64,000 nucleotides of DNA from Alphaproteobacteria bacterium (GTDB taxonomy: Bacteria > Pseudomonadota > Alphaproteobacteria > Rhodospirillales > Casp-alpha2), in the NCBI GenBank assembly GCA_024279135.1, contig JAJRRU010000036.1, positions 1 through 64,000 of the forward strand, read 5' to 3'. Every line of letters begins with the position of its first letter. Position 1 is the first letter of the stretch. The notes under the pieces are model-generated. The model was not told where the DNA came from, made no database searches, and was given only the letters and a program-made list of their open reading frames with translations. Positions 47,323-56,915 of this stretch are shown in pieces. The position numbers and the translations under genes were made by a program.

Positions 47323-47805
47323 GGGAGCTGTTTCGTCCGATCCATCTGCCAGATCATCGGGATCAACCTGTAACAAGGTTATCTCGGTTTCAGAGAACAT
47401 TTCTTCGCTCAGATGAAAATTGCACGCTTCGATCAGGCGCTGGTTGTCTGTTCGTGGTGCGATAACCCGTGATATTCCGGCCTGGATGATCATCGAAGCA
47501 CACACACTGCACGGCATGATCGGCCAGACATAGATCGACATGCCGCTCAGGTCTCGTTTGGCATCAATAATGGCATTTCGTTCGGCATGGACGACCATTT
47601 CGTATTTGATATCACGATTACTCAGACGCTCGATGGTGTCACTCACGCCCGCTGGCAAACCATTAAACCCGGTCGCCACAATGCGTTTCATGGGATCGAC
47701 GATGACACAGCCGACCTGGGTGCTGGGGTCTTTGGACCACTGGGCTATAAATTTAGCCAAATTCAGGAAACGTCGGTCCCACTTGCTTATTTTCTGTTCG
47801 CTCAT
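47320..47805 (-). CDS. Cytidine/dCMP deaminase family protein
   Basis: The 161-residue zinc enzyme has the deaminase motifs VVHAERNAI (zinc histidine and proton-shuttle glutamate) and PCSVCASMI (two zinc cysteines), with the dCMP-deaminase-like opening KWDRRFLNLAKFIAQWSKDPSTQVGCVIVD and TGFNGLPAG. dCMP deaminase makes dUMP for thymidylate synthesis. ATG 47805 follows GGAGAAAG. The frame extends to 47865 without a good site. The stop codon is the TAG at the terminus of IS630 copy 2, so the original C-terminus may have been altered, but the catalytic core is complete. Confidence 0.88.
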   Translation of the reverse strand: MSEQKISKWDRRFLNLAKFIAQWSKDPSTQVGCVIVDPMKRIVATGFNGLPAGVSDTIERLSNRDIKYEMVVHAERNAIIDAKRDLSGMSIYVWPIMPCSVCASMIIQAGISRVIAPRTDNQRLIEACNFHLSEEMFSETEITLLQVDPDDLADGSDETAP

Positions 47806-47962
47806 CGGCTTTCTCCGTTTGGTCATACTCATACGGTGGCTCTGTAATGGCAAGATTAACCACATAATAATGATTGTTAAACCTTGCTGTTTAAATGCCT
47901 TGGAATATGCTGTAAGGAATGTTTAATTATGGTTTTATTTTCTATTTGAAAGGCTCTGAAAA

Positions 47963-48430
47963 ATGTCAGGAAAGATTGATGCTCGTTTGAGTGAACTGGG
48001 TATTGAATTGCCCACACCCACCACGCCGGTGGCCAGCTATGTTGGTTTTGTTCAAACCGGTAATCTGGTTTATATTTCCGGCCAGGTGACAGTGGAAAAC
48101 GGCACCATTCAATATGCCGGCAAGCTGGGCGCCGAATTTACCGTTGAACAGGGGTACAAGGCCGCCAGGATTTGCGGCATCAATCTGCTGGCCCAGCTCA
48201 AAAATGCTTGCGGTGGTGATCTGGACCGGGTCAAGCGTGTTATACGGTTGGGTGGATTTGTGGCTTGTACGGCTGACTTTACCGATCACCCTAAAGTCAT
48301 CAATGGCGCCTCGGATTTAATGGCTGAGGTGTTCGGTGATCTGGGCCAACATGCCCGTGCCGCCATTGGTAATCCCAGTCTGCCGCTCAATACGGCGGTA
48401 GAAATTGAAGGCCTGTTTGAAATCAATTAG
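47963..48430 (+). CDS. RidA/YjgF-YER057c-UK114 family protein
   Basis: The 155-residue protein belongs to the longer RidA-like branch (YjgH/TdcF-like): ELGIELPTPTTPVASYVGFVQTGNLVYISGQV, followed by a C-terminal RAAIGNPSLPLNTAVEIEGLFEI with the conserved arginine near residue 133. RidA proteins hydrolyse reactive enamine/imine intermediates. Branch-specific activity is unknown. It overlaps the end of the convergent hflX by 8 bases. Confidence 0.9.
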   Translation: MSGKIDARLSELGIELPTPTTPVASYVGFVQTGNLVYISGQVTVENGTIQYAGKLGAEFTVEQGYKAARICGINLLAQLKNACGGDLDRVKRVIRLGGFVACTADFTDHPKVINGASDLMAEVFGDLGQHARAAIGNPSLPLNTAVEIEGLFEIN

Positions 48431-49910
48431 GTATTTCGGCAATAATCATGTCATCGCGCTCGCGTAGCCGTTCCAGATCAATCGGCGACAGGCGAACGTC
48501 AATATGGATACCGTGTTCATCGTCAATCCGTTCTTCCACGGAGCCGTATTCATAAAGCCAGGCCACGGCGGCACCGTGGCGGTAATCTACATCGACCCGG
48601 ACGATCTGGTGGTGGCTGGTCAGTTCTGTTTCGATCCGCTGGCAAAGGCTGTCCAGACCATGGCCGGTGATGGCAGAGACAATTTCGATGGGTTGCTGAG
48701 CGCGTGCCACCTGTTCGCTCAGGGTTTTGTGATTCTGATCTTCCAGCAGGTCTATTTTGTTAATGACCTCAAGCATGGGAATCGCCATCTGGGGCTTTTT
48801 CTGGCCGTTTTTTGCGGTGTAATTCTCTATCTCACCGAGCACGCCGAGCTTTTGTAAAACAGCCATGACGTCTTCTTTCTGGGCGTCACTGTCTGGGTGT
48901 GCAATATCGCGCACGTGCAAAATCAGATCGGCCTGACAGACTTCCTCAAGGGTCGCGTGAAAAGCCGTGACCAGCTCGTGTGGCAGCTCGGAGATAAACC
49001 CCACCGTATCAGACAGGATGATGGTTTCCCCCGATGGCAGAACCAGTTTGCGCATGGTCGGGTCCAGGGTCGCAAACAACTGGTCCTTGACCATAACCGT
49101 GGCTTTGGTCAACCGGTTAAACAAGGTTGATTTACCGGCATTGGTATAACCAACCAGTGCCACAGCACGGTACGGCACTCGTTTGCGGGCCTTGCGGTGC
49201 AGGTTCCGGGTTCGCTCGACAGAGCTCAGGTTGCGCTTGATCTGGACGATGCGTTCATCGATCAGACGTCGATCGGTTTCGATCTGTGTTTCACCGGGAC
49301 CACCGACAAACCCAAGGCCGCCACGTTGGCGCTCCAGATGGGTCCAGCTTCGCACCAGTCGGGACCGCTGGTAGGTCAAGGCAGCCAGTTCAACCTGCAA
49401 GCGGCCTTCTTTTGTGCGGGCCCGCTCACCAAAGATTTCCAGGATCAGCCCCGTTCGGTCGATAACCTTGCAATCCAGCGCGCGTTCCAGGTTGCGTTGC
49501 TGTATGGGGGTCAGGATCGTATTAACGATGGCCAGGGTTATGGCCGGTTCAACCAATCCATCGATTGTGCCTAAATCGGCTGATGGGTCGGGGTCTGCTT
49601 CCATGTCGCCATTGCCATCGTATTGGCCATCACTTGGCACCACGTCTGGTTTGGCATGGATGATGTCCTTGATCCGTTCAACCGTGCCCTTGCCGAACAG
49701 GGTTGCGGGCATGGCTTTTTTGACACGGATGACCTCACCATGCCTGACCTTGAGATCAATGGCCACGGCCAGACCAAACGCTTCGGCCAGATTGGCTTCC
49801 GGCGTGCGCAGACCAGTGTTCCTTTTGCGCATAACATCCGGATGCAGAATTATGCACACCTCGCCTTTAACGAGACCTTCTTCGAGGTGCTCTGTCGTAT
49901 TATTTCCCAC
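48423..49910 (-). CDS. hflX: GTPase HflX, ribosome-associated
   Basis: HflX is a GTPase that splits stalled 70S ribosomes under stress. The 495-residue protein has the HflX N-terminal domain (IILHPDVMRKR... VKKAMPATLFGKGTVERI), the glycine-rich linker RGGLGFVGGPGETQIETDRRLI, and the G domain with G1 ALVGYTNAGKSTLFNRL, G3 DTVGFISELPHELV and G4 NKIDLL. An insertion near residues 95-125 is acidic (DGQYDGNGDMEADPDPSADLG). It is last in the dusB-ntr operon, 10 bases after hfq. Confidence 0.95.
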   Translation of the reverse strand: MGNNTTEHLEEGLVKGEVCIILHPDVMRKRNTGLRTPEANLAEAFGLAVAIDLKVRHGEVIRVKKAMPATLFGKGTVERIKDIIHAKPDVVPSDGQYDGNGDMEADPDPSADLGTIDGLVEPAITLAIVNTILTPIQQRNLERALDCKVIDRTGLILEIFGERARTKEGRLQVELAALTYQRSRLVRSWTHLERQRGGLGFVGGPGETQIETDRRLIDERIVQIKRNLSSVERTRNLHRKARKRVPYRAVALVGYTNAGKSTLFNRLTKATVMVKDQLFATLDPTMRKLVLPSGETIILSDTVGFISELPHELVTAFHATLEEVCQADLILHVRDIAHPDSDAQKEDVMAVLQKLGVLGEIENYTAKNGQKKPQMAIPMLEVINKIDLLEDQNHKTLSEQVARAQQPIEIVSAITGHGLDSLCQRIETELTSHHQIVRVDVDYRHGAAVAWLYEYGSVEERIDDEHGIHIDVRLSPIDLERLRERDDMIIAEIPN

Positions 49911-49920
49911 CGTAATTTAT

Positions 49921-50202
49921 TCAGTCAACTGCACTGTCATCGTTATTGTCGTTGTTTTCATCAGAATTTCCGTCCGGGTTAAACAACTGAATAGGCGATG
50001 ATGGCATGATCGTGGAAATAGCATGTTTATAAACAAGCTGTGTATGGCTGTCACGGCGCAGCAAGACCGAAAAATTATCAAACCAGGTGACAATGCCTTG
50101 CAGCTTTACCCCGTTAATCAAAAAGACGGTAACCGGTGATTTGTTCTTGCGAATATGATTAAGGAATACATCTTGTACATTTTGATTTTTATCTGCGGCC
50201 AT
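49921..50202 (-). CDS. hfq: RNA chaperone Hfq
   Basis: Hfq is a hexameric Sm-like protein that pairs small RNAs with mRNAs. The 93-residue protein has Sm1 ([27 protein letters not shown]) and Sm2 ([13 protein letters not shown]). An acidic, disordered tail follows ([19 protein letters not shown]), longer than in many alphaproteobacteria and like the acidic tips that regulate RNA release in E. coli. The 117-base AT-rich gap upstream may hold an extra hfq promoter. Confidence 0.97.
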   Translation of the reverse strand: MAADKNQNVQDVFLNHIRKNKSPVTVFLINGVKLQGIVTWFDNFSVLLRRDSHTQLVYKHAISTIMPSSPIQLFNPDGNSDENNDNNDDSAVD

Positions 50203-50319
50203 TTTATTTGCCTCGTTATATTACGTTATTGTTATAATTATATATAAATATACGCTTTCTGCCCCACACAACGCGTATACCCAGCGTCTTACAATACGAC
50301 ATATTGACTATTTTTCAAA

Positions 50320-50994
50320 TCAGTCAAGTGTCTCGAGCACTAATTTCTTAAATTCATCGTTATTTTTTACATATCGAACCGGTGGAAAGGATTCGAATTC
50401 TCCCGGATTGGGTGGATCATGGCGAATGAGGATGGGAATGCACCCTGCCCTGATACCACATTCCAGATCAATATCCGCGTCCCCGGCAAACCAGACATCA
50501 TTGCCGGGTTTGAGATGACTGCCGCGCAGGGCCATATGTACAGGATCGCTTGCCGGTTTGTCCTTGAAGGCGTCCGACGCACCGACCAGGTTGCTGAAAT
50601 AGGTATCCCAACCCAGGTGTTTTACTTCAATGCGTAAATAATCACCCAGTTTATTGCTGACAATGGCAAGAAAGATGCCGGCGTCTTGCACGGTGCGCAG
50701 CATGTCTTCGGCATGGTCAAGAGCCTGCAACCGGCTGAGATGAATGGTATCATAACGATCATAGAATATTTCGGCGGCTTCATGCCAGCGCTTGCCAAAC
50801 AGGCTGGGAAAGCTTTCCTTCATGGATTTTCGAACACGCTGGCGGGCTTCACGCATGGTCCAGGTTTCATTGCCAAAGTGACTGAGCGTGGTGTTCATTG
50901 CATCGTGAATGGTCGCCCAGGTATCGACCAAGGTGTTGTCCCAATCGAAGATAATTGCTTTTGGGGCGGACAGTTTTGTTGCAGGTTTGGTCAT
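50320..50994 (-). CDS. HAD-superfamily phosphatase
   Basis: The ~224-residue protein has the HAD nucleophile motif IIFDWDNTLVDTW (residues ~15-27), a helical cap, SNKLGDYLR (motif II), the conserved lysine in KDKPASDPVHMAL and the acidic motif IV WFAGDADIDLECGIRAG. This pattern fits phosphoglycolate phosphatase-like enzymes, but substrate specificity cannot be set. Its ATG (50994) overlaps the dat stop by 4 bases. The in-frame upstream extension to 51072 lies inside dat and is not used. Confidence 0.87.
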   Translation of the reverse strand: MTKPATKLSAPKAIIFDWDNTLVDTWATIHDAMNTTLSHFGNETWTMREARQRVRKSMKESFPSLFGKRWHEAAEIFYDRYDTIHLSRLQALDHAEDMLRTVQDAGIFLAIVSNKLGDYLRIEVKHLGWDTYFSNLVGASDAFKDKPASDPVHMALRGSHLKPGNDVWFAGDADIDLECGIRAGCIPILIRHDPPNPGEFESFPPVRYVKNNDEFKKLVLETLD

Positions 50995-51842
50995 GAGTTT
51001 TCCAGAAAATCCAGGAAACCGTTGGATAAGGCCTCGCTCAAGGAGCCGATCTGACCATTGCCGAGCACACAATCATCAATTTTTGTAACCGGTTTGACGA
51101 AACTGCTGGCACTGGAAATAAAAGCTTCGCGGGCTTTTTTTGCCTCTTGTGGGGTAAAGGCCCGCTCGATGATGTTGAGTCCCTGGCTCTCGGCGATTTT
51201 CAGGATACGCCGGCGGGTAATGCCATTGAGCAGGGCATTGGAAATATCACGGGTAATCAATTCGTCATCATGGGTGACGATCCAGGCATTATTGGATGTT
51301 CCTTCGGTAATGAAACCATCCCTGTCGATCATCCAGGCATCATTAAACCCGCTTTCCTTGGCTCGCTGTTTGGTCATGCAACTGGCCAATAATCCGGTGG
51401 TTTTTATATCGCAACGCTGCCAACGCAGATCGGGCAAGGTAACAACAGAAATGCCGTTTTTATCGGGTCCGTGGACCAGTTCGCGCATGTGTTTGGCCGT
51501 GACCACGAGGCTGCTTTTAATATCTTTGGGGTATTCGAACTGGCGCGAGGCAACACCGCGGGTAACCTGAAAATAGACGACTCCATTTATCAGGTGATTT
51601 TGTCGCACGACTTGACGCAGGATGACTTTCAGGGCGCTGCGCGCCACAGGCCATGCCATCTCCAGTTCATTTAATGAGCGGTCCAGCCTGTCCAGGTGGG
51701 GCTCTTCATCGATCAGAGCACCTTTGAAGACGGTGACCACTTCATAAACACCATCGGCAAACTGATACCCCCTGTCCTCAATATGGACAGCGGCTTGGCC
51801 ATGGGGAACGTAGGCTTTGTTAACATAGGCAATTCTAGACAT
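50991..51842 (-). CDS. dat: D-amino acid aminotransferase (class IV PLP fold)
   Basis: The 283-residue fold type IV enzyme has YVPHGQAAVHIEDRGYQFADGVYEVV at the N-terminus, the catalytic PLP lysine in RCDIKTTGLLASCMTKQRA, and ITEGTSNNAWIV in the C-terminal half. This is the pattern of D-alanine aminotransferases, which interconvert D-amino acids and 2-keto acids. An alternative is a branched-chain or lyase member of the same fold. It sits between trkA and a HAD phosphatase gene within the ntr operon. Confidence 0.88.
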   Translation of the reverse strand: MSRIAYVNKAYVPHGQAAVHIEDRGYQFADGVYEVVTVFKGALIDEEPHLDRLDRSLNELEMAWPVARSALKVILRQVVRQNHLINGVVYFQVTRGVASRQFEYPKDIKSSLVVTAKHMRELVHGPDKNGISVVTLPDLRWQRCDIKTTGLLASCMTKQRAKESGFNDAWMIDRDGFITEGTSNNAWIVTHDDELITRDISNALLNGITRRRILKIAESQGLNIIERAFTPQEAKKAREAFISSASSFVKPVTKIDDCVLGNGQIGSLSEALSNGFLDFLENS

Positions 51843-51875
51843 GATTTTTTATCTTTATGAGGCTGAATGGGCTTA

Positions 51876-53252
51876 TTAAAAATATTCAAGCTGAACGGCA
51901 AACATTTTTTCAACTTTACGGATGGCCTTGGGTTCGGCAAACAGGATAATCCGGTCTTTTGCCTGAATAATTGTATCGCCATGGGGCGCGAACACTTCTT
52001 CACCGCGCACAACTGTTCCCAGCATGACCCCGGCGGGCATCTTTATATCACGTAAGGGTTTACCGACCAGTTCTGAGGTCTCAAGTGCTTCGGCCTCGAT
52101 CAATTCGCCAAAGCCTTCGCGCAGGGTGTGAACGGAATGGATGCGCCCCCGTCTGACGTGCTGCAGGATTGTCGAGACCGTAATATGGCGTGGGTTGACC
52201 ACCACATCCACGCCCAGAGACGCGATCAAGGGTTCGTAAACCGGTTGATTGACCAGGGTTATGACCCGCTGGCAGCCATTTCTCTTGGCCAGCAGGGATG
52301 ACAGAATATTGGTTTCGTCGTCATCGGTGACCGCAACAACGGTTTCGGTCAGGGTCACATTAGCTTCTTCCTGAATTTCAGGGTCCAGCACCGAACCGTT
52401 CAGAACGATGGTGTTATTCAGGGTTGAAGCCAGCTTCTGGGCTCTTTCCTTGTTATGCTCAATCAGCTTGGCGTTGACCCAGGGGTAATTTTGCTCAATT
52501 TCCTTGGCCAGAAACAGGCCGATATTGCCGCCGCCGAAAATGACCAGGCGGCGGGCCTCGCTGTGATCTTCACCGAACGCGGTCATGATGCGGCCGACCT
52601 GGCTGGAATCCACCACAAAGTAAACTTCGTCACCGGCCAGCATCTGATCATCACCGTTGGGCACGATAGAGGTGTTGCCCCGCATGATGCCGGTAATAAC
52701 AATATTCAAATCGGGAAATAATTTCGTCAACTGGCGCAAAGGCGTGTTAATAAGCGGGCAGTTTTCCTTGCAGCGTACCCCGATCAGTTTTACACGGTCT
52801 TCCGCCAGGGGGATGATTTCAAAGGCACCGGGAACCTCCAGCCGACGGCTCACGGCGCGGGCAACCTCGCGTTCCGGTGAAATGATGACATCGATAGGCA
52901 GGTGATCGCGGGAAAACAGGTTTGCCCAACTCGGGTCCAGATAGCTTTGTTGGCGAATGCGGGCAATTTTCATGGGAACGTCGAACAGCGAATGGGCGAC
53001 CTGACAGGCAACCATGTTCACTTCATCGGCATAGGTTACCGCGATAATCATATCGGCGCTCTCAATACCGGCCTTGATCAGCACATCGGGTTGCGATGCA
53101 TGGCCGATGATCCCGGTTGCGTCCATGGTATCGTTGACGGTCCTGATTCGTTCTTCATCCTGATCGATAACGGTAATGTCGTTATTTTCCATGGCCAGAT
53201 GGCGTGCGATGTTAAATCCGACCTGACCGGCTCCACAAACAATGACCTTCAT
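51876..53252 (-). CDS. trkA: Trk system potassium uptake protein TrkA
   Basis: TrkA is the cytoplasmic NAD(H)/nucleotide-binding regulator of the TrkH/TrkG K+ channel. The 458-residue protein has two tandem RCK modules, each a Rossmann domain (MKVIVCGAGQVGFNIARHL; RRLVIFGGGNIGLFLAKEI) followed by a TrkA-C domain. Length is standard. No trkH gene is adjacent in this window. It begins 15 bases after ntrX, a coupling of nitrogen signalling and K+ uptake known in other alphaproteobacteria. Confidence 0.96.
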   Translation of the reverse strand: MKVIVCGAGQVGFNIARHLAMENNDITVIDQDEERIRTVNDTMDATGIIGHASQPDVLIKAGIESADMIIAVTYADEVNMVACQVAHSLFDVPMKIARIRQQSYLDPSWANLFSRDHLPIDVIISPEREVARAVSRRLEVPGAFEIIPLAEDRVKLIGVRCKENCPLINTPLRQLTKLFPDLNIVITGIMRGNTSIVPNGDDQMLAGDEVYFVVDSSQVGRIMTAFGEDHSEARRLVIFGGGNIGLFLAKEIEQNYPWVNAKLIEHNKERAQKLASTLNNTIVLNGSVLDPEIQEEANVTLTETVVAVTDDDETNILSSLLAKRNGCQRVITLVNQPVYEPLIASLGVDVVVNPRHITVSTILQHVRRGRIHSVHTLREGFGELIEAEALETSELVGKPLRDIKMPAGVMLGTVVRGEEVFAPHGDTIIQAKDRIILFAEPKAIRKVEKMFAVQLEYF

Positions 53253-53267
53253 ATTCCAGTCCCTTTT

Positions 53268-54644
53268 TTAAATACCAAGGCTTTTCAGCTTACGATGCAG
53301 TGCCGAGCGTTCCATGCCGACAAAATCAGCCGTCCGGGAAATATTACCATCCAGTCTGTTGAGTTGTGCAAGCAGATATTCACGCTCAAAATTCTCCCGC
53401 GCATCGCGTAGCGATAATCCCATCATTTCAAGCTGGCCGGACAAACCCAAATCAGAGGCCGATGCCTTGCCGGTCATTTCTGCCGGTAAAATATCTACAT
53501 CAATGGGGGTTGTGTGATCGCCCGGTGCCATGATCAGCAGTCGTTCGATAATGTTGCGCAGTTCGCGAACATTACCGGGCCAGTCATAAATCTGTAAAGT
53601 GGCAAGCGCATTGCTGCTCAGTGTGCGGCATGACTGGCCGGTTTGTGCAGCCGAAAGCTCCAAAAAATAATTTGCCAGTTCTGGAATGTCTTCGCGGTGT
53701 TCTTTCAGGGCTGGCACATTTATAGGCACAACATTGAGTCGGTAATAGAGATCTTCGCGAAAATTCCCTTGCGATAATTCGATGGCCAGATCACGGGTCG
53801 ATGATGCAATAACCCGTACGCTGACCTCGACCTGGGTGCTTCCTCCGACACGTTGAAAGACCTGTTCCTGGAGGACTCTGACAATTTTGCCTTGTGTTTC
53901 CAGTGGCATGTCGGCGACCTCATCGAGCAATAAAGTCCCGTTGTGGGCTCGCTCAAAAGTTCCCTGTCTGCGGATTTCATGTTCACCGTCTGCCGAGGCT
54001 TCTTCGCCGAACAATTCCATTTCCATGTGTTCAGGGGTCATGGTTGCGCAATTAAGCACGACGAAGGGGCCATTTGCCCGCGATGAGCCTTTGTGAATCA
54101 TCCGGGACACGATTTCCTTGCCACAACCCGGCGGGCCACTGATCAGGACCCGGCTATTGGTCGGGGCCACACGGTCAATGAGCTGGCGCACGTCACGGAT
54201 GATTTGCGAGGTGCCTTCCAGGGAATGAGGTTTCCCGGCCTTTAAGCGTAATTCCGAAACTTCACGGCGCAGGGTATCTGTTTCAAGCGCGCGTTCAACC
54301 GCCAGGATCAACCGTTCGGCCTGAAAAGGTTTCTCGACAAAGTCAAAAGCCCCAATTTTGAGGGCGGCAACGGCGGTTTCAATGTTGCCGTGACCGCTCA
54401 TCATGACAACGGTTAAATCCGGCGTGTTTTTCTTGATGGCCTCGAGAATTTCCATGCCATCCAGCTCACTGCCACGCAGCCAGATGTCAAGCAGGACTAA
54501 ATCGGGGCAACGCTGATCGATACTGGCCAGAGCCGAGGTGCTGTCGGCAGCCTCTCTGGTTTCATATCCCTCATCTTGCAGTATTCCGGCGGTGAGTATC
54601 CGGATGTCGGCTTCATCATCGACGATTAAAATTTCATGGGTCAC
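53268..54644 (-). CDS. ntrX: Nitrogen-regulation response regulator NtrX
   Basis: NtrX pairs with NtrY to control nitrogen, redox and envelope functions in alphaproteobacteria. The 458-residue protein has a receiver domain (IVDDEAD; D53 in VLLDIWLRG), a sigma54-interaction-type AAA+ domain (ISGPPGCGKE; TLLLDEVADMPLETQGKIVRVLQE) and a Fis-type C-terminal helix-turn-helix (SRTADFVGMERSALHRKLKSLGI). The GAFTGA loop is missing, being replaced by EEASADGEHEIRRQG, as in other NtrX proteins. It is thus unlikely to act as a normal sigma54 activator. Confidence 0.95.
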   Translation of the reverse strand: MTHEILIVDDEADIRILTAGILQDEGYETREAADSTSALASIDQRCPDLVLLDIWLRGSELDGMEILEAIKKNTPDLTVVMMSGHGNIETAVAALKIGAFDFVEKPFQAERLILAVERALETDTLRREVSELRLKAGKPHSLEGTSQIIRDVRQLIDRVAPTNSRVLISGPPGCGKEIVSRMIHKGSSRANGPFVVLNCATMTPEHMEMELFGEEASADGEHEIRRQGTFERAHNGTLLLDEVADMPLETQGKIVRVLQEQVFQRVGGSTQVEVSVRVIASSTRDLAIELSQGNFREDLYYRLNVVPINVPALKEHREDIPELANYFLELSAAQTGQSCRTLSSNALATLQIYDWPGNVRELRNIIERLLIMAPGDHTTPIDVDILPAEMTGKASASDLGLSGQLEMMGLSLRDARENFEREYLLAQLNRLDGNISRTADFVGMERSALHRKLKSLGI

Positions 54645-54647
54645 AAT

Positions 54648-56915
54648 TTATATTCCTGTATTGGCATTACGTACTGCGCCATCATCGCTGCTGAATATCA
54701 TGGATATCCGGGCTCCGGTATCCTTGTTGTCGAGTAACAGTAATTCACCATGATGATCCTCGACAATTTTCTTCACAATAGCCAGTCCCAGTCCGGTGCC
54801 CTTCTCGCGGTTGGTCACATATGGTTCTGTCAGGCGTTCACGGTTCTTGTTCGGCAAGCCGATACCGTTGTCTTCCACAGTAATCGTGATTTTCGGGCCA
54901 CTTGGGCTATCATCACGAGTCAGGATTACAGTCACCTCGCCGGGGGCATTGTTTGTTGTTGTATTTACCAGTCGTTCGGTTATGGATTCTGAAGCATTTT
55001 TCAGCAAATTTGTCAGGGCCTGAGTGATCTGTGTTCGATCACAATTGAACATAATATCATCTTTTGTGGATGAGAAAGTAACTTTTACATTGGTATTCCT
55101 GTTGCGCTCCAGTATGGCGGTCTGGTGACAGAATTCCGACAGGTTTTCCAGATGGATAGAAGGTTCCGGCATTCTGGCAAAGGCCGAGAACTCATCGACC
55201 ATGCGTCCGATATCGCCGACCTGTCGGATGATGGTGTCGGTGCAGATCTGAAACGTTTCCTTGTCGCTGGTGATTTCCTTAAGGTATTTGCGATTCAGTC
55301 GCTCTGCGGAAAGCTGGATGGGGGTAAGGGGGTTCTTGATCTCATGGGCGATGCGCCGCGCGATATCTGCCCAGGCAGCCTGGCGTTGGGCTGATTGTAA
55401 TTCGGTGATGTCGTCAAATGTCACCACAAAACCGATGATCTCGTCATCATCACGACGTTCGGCGGTGATCTTGACCAGTAAAATCTGGTTATGATTTTTT
55501 CGTTCAATGTGAATTTCCGCCTGACACATCCGTTCGGGATTGCACATGGCCGCTTTTAATAAATCCGCCATTTCCGGAATAACCTGTGTCAGGTCTGAGC
55601 CGATCTTCGTGGTCAGATCCGTTCCGATCAATTCAGATGCTGAACGATTGGGCAGGTTGATGTTGCCCTTATTATCCAGGCCAATAACACCAGCCGAAAC
55701 ACCGCTGAGTACGGTTTCGGTAAATTGTCGGCGCTCATCTAGCAGTCTGTTGGCTTCCAGAAGCCCGTTTTTTTGTGTCACGAGTTGGTTGGACATTTTA
55801 TTAAAGGTCCGCATCAGGGTATCGATTTCCGGAAGACTACTGGTTTCGGGCAGGGAAACCTCCAGATTTCCATCCCGGATTTGTTCGGCAGCCCCGATCA
55901 ACCGGCCAATGGGGGTGGCAAACTGGGTCGCCAGATTAAGCCCGACCCAGGCTGCGGCCAACAAGACCAATATGGCAACAACGATAAACAGCACCACAAA
56001 GGTGATTTGCAGACCGCTTCGTTTTTCTTCGAATTCCTTATACTGGCTGGCACCGCGTTCCACACGGGCAACATGTTCAACCACCAGGGGATCAACCAAC
56101 CGGCCTATAAGCAGGAAGGCATCGACAAACCTGTTCAGATTGACCACGGCCCGCACACGGTCATCCTGATCACTGGTCAACACCACAATTTCGCCAGTTA
56201 ATGCCTGGTTGAATGCCCATTGCGGGGCCAGTTCAAATTCCAGGGCCTGGCTGAGCATGGAACGCGCCAGCACTCGGCCACCGGAATCCACCACAATGGC
56301 TTCGGAAACCCCACGTATACCAGACTGGACCGTCAGAAAACGACTGAACAATTCCGGTTTCCCGATCAGTCTGGCTACATCACGGTTCAGATCATTGGCC
56401 ATGGATGCGGCGTCGGATCGGATATTTTGTTTGTGTTCGTACAAATAGGCAATGGCAACCTGTGCCGAACCGTCAATGGCCGCCTTGACCCGGTCACTGA
56501 ACCACCCTTGCAGGCCCACATTGAAATATATGGCGGCAAAAATAGCCACCATAACCGCCGGTGTCACCGCGATCAGCGAGAATATGATAACCAGGTGTGT
56601 ATGAATACCCGCCCCGGCCTGCCCCCTTCTGTGCTCCTGGAATAATAACGCCAGCTTTGTGATGACCAACCCGGCCAGTAACAGCATGAAGATCATATCG
56701 ATGTAGAGCAAATACAACACCTGTTGCAGATTATAGCTCTCACCAATCATGCTCATGGCCGTGGCGGTGCCTGAAACCATAGCACCGGCAGCGATCAGAT
56801 AGGCAATGCGCCGGGCATTCCTGCCTTTGCCGAACCAGGCGGCAATCCGGTTCATTCTGTTTGAAGATTTATCGGGCTGTTCAATTGCGTGAGCAACAGT
56901 TGTTTCAGGTTTCAC
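54648..56915 (-). CDS. ntrY: Nitrogen-regulation sensor histidine kinase NtrY
   Basis: The 755-residue membrane kinase has four predicted transmembrane helices (three in residues ~30-120 and one near 310), a large periplasmic part, HAMP ([20 protein letters not shown]), a PAS domain ([22 protein letters not shown]), the phospho-acceptor H524 in [22 protein letters not shown], and an ATPase domain ([19 protein letters not shown]). The N-terminal cytoplasmic extension (residues 1-35) is unannotated. It overlaps ntrC by 4 bases and is followed after 3 bases by ntrX. Confidence 0.95.
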   Translation of the reverse strand: MKPETTVAHAIEQPDKSSNRMNRIAAWFGKGRNARRIAYLIAAGAMVSGTATAMSMIGESYNLQQVLYLLYIDMIFMLLLAGLVITKLALLFQEHRRGQAGAGIHTHLVIIFSLIAVTPAVMVAIFAAIYFNVGLQGWFSDRVKAAIDGSAQVAIAYLYEHKQNIRSDAASMANDLNRDVARLIGKPELFSRFLTVQSGIRGVSEAIVVDSGGRVLARSMLSQALEFELAPQWAFNQALTGEIVVLTSDQDDRVRAVVNLNRFVDAFLLIGRLVDPLVVEHVARVERGASQYKEFEEKRSGLQITFVVLFIVVAILVLLAAAWVGLNLATQFATPIGRLIGAAEQIRDGNLEVSLPETSSLPEIDTLMRTFNKMSNQLVTQKNGLLEANRLLDERRQFTETVLSGVSAGVIGLDNKGNINLPNRSASELIGTDLTTKIGSDLTQVIPEMADLLKAAMCNPERMCQAEIHIERKNHNQILLVKITAERRDDDEIIGFVVTFDDITELQSAQRQAAWADIARRIAHEIKNPLTPIQLSAERLNRKYLKEITSDKETFQICTDTIIRQVGDIGRMVDEFSAFARMPEPSIHLENLSEFCHQTAILERNRNTNVKVTFSSTKDDIMFNCDRTQITQALTNLLKNASESITERLVNTTTNNAPGEVTVILTRDDSPSGPKITITVEDNGIGLPNKNRERLTEPYVTNREKGTGLGLAIVKKIVEDHHGELLLLDNKDTGARISMIFSSDDGAVRNANTGI

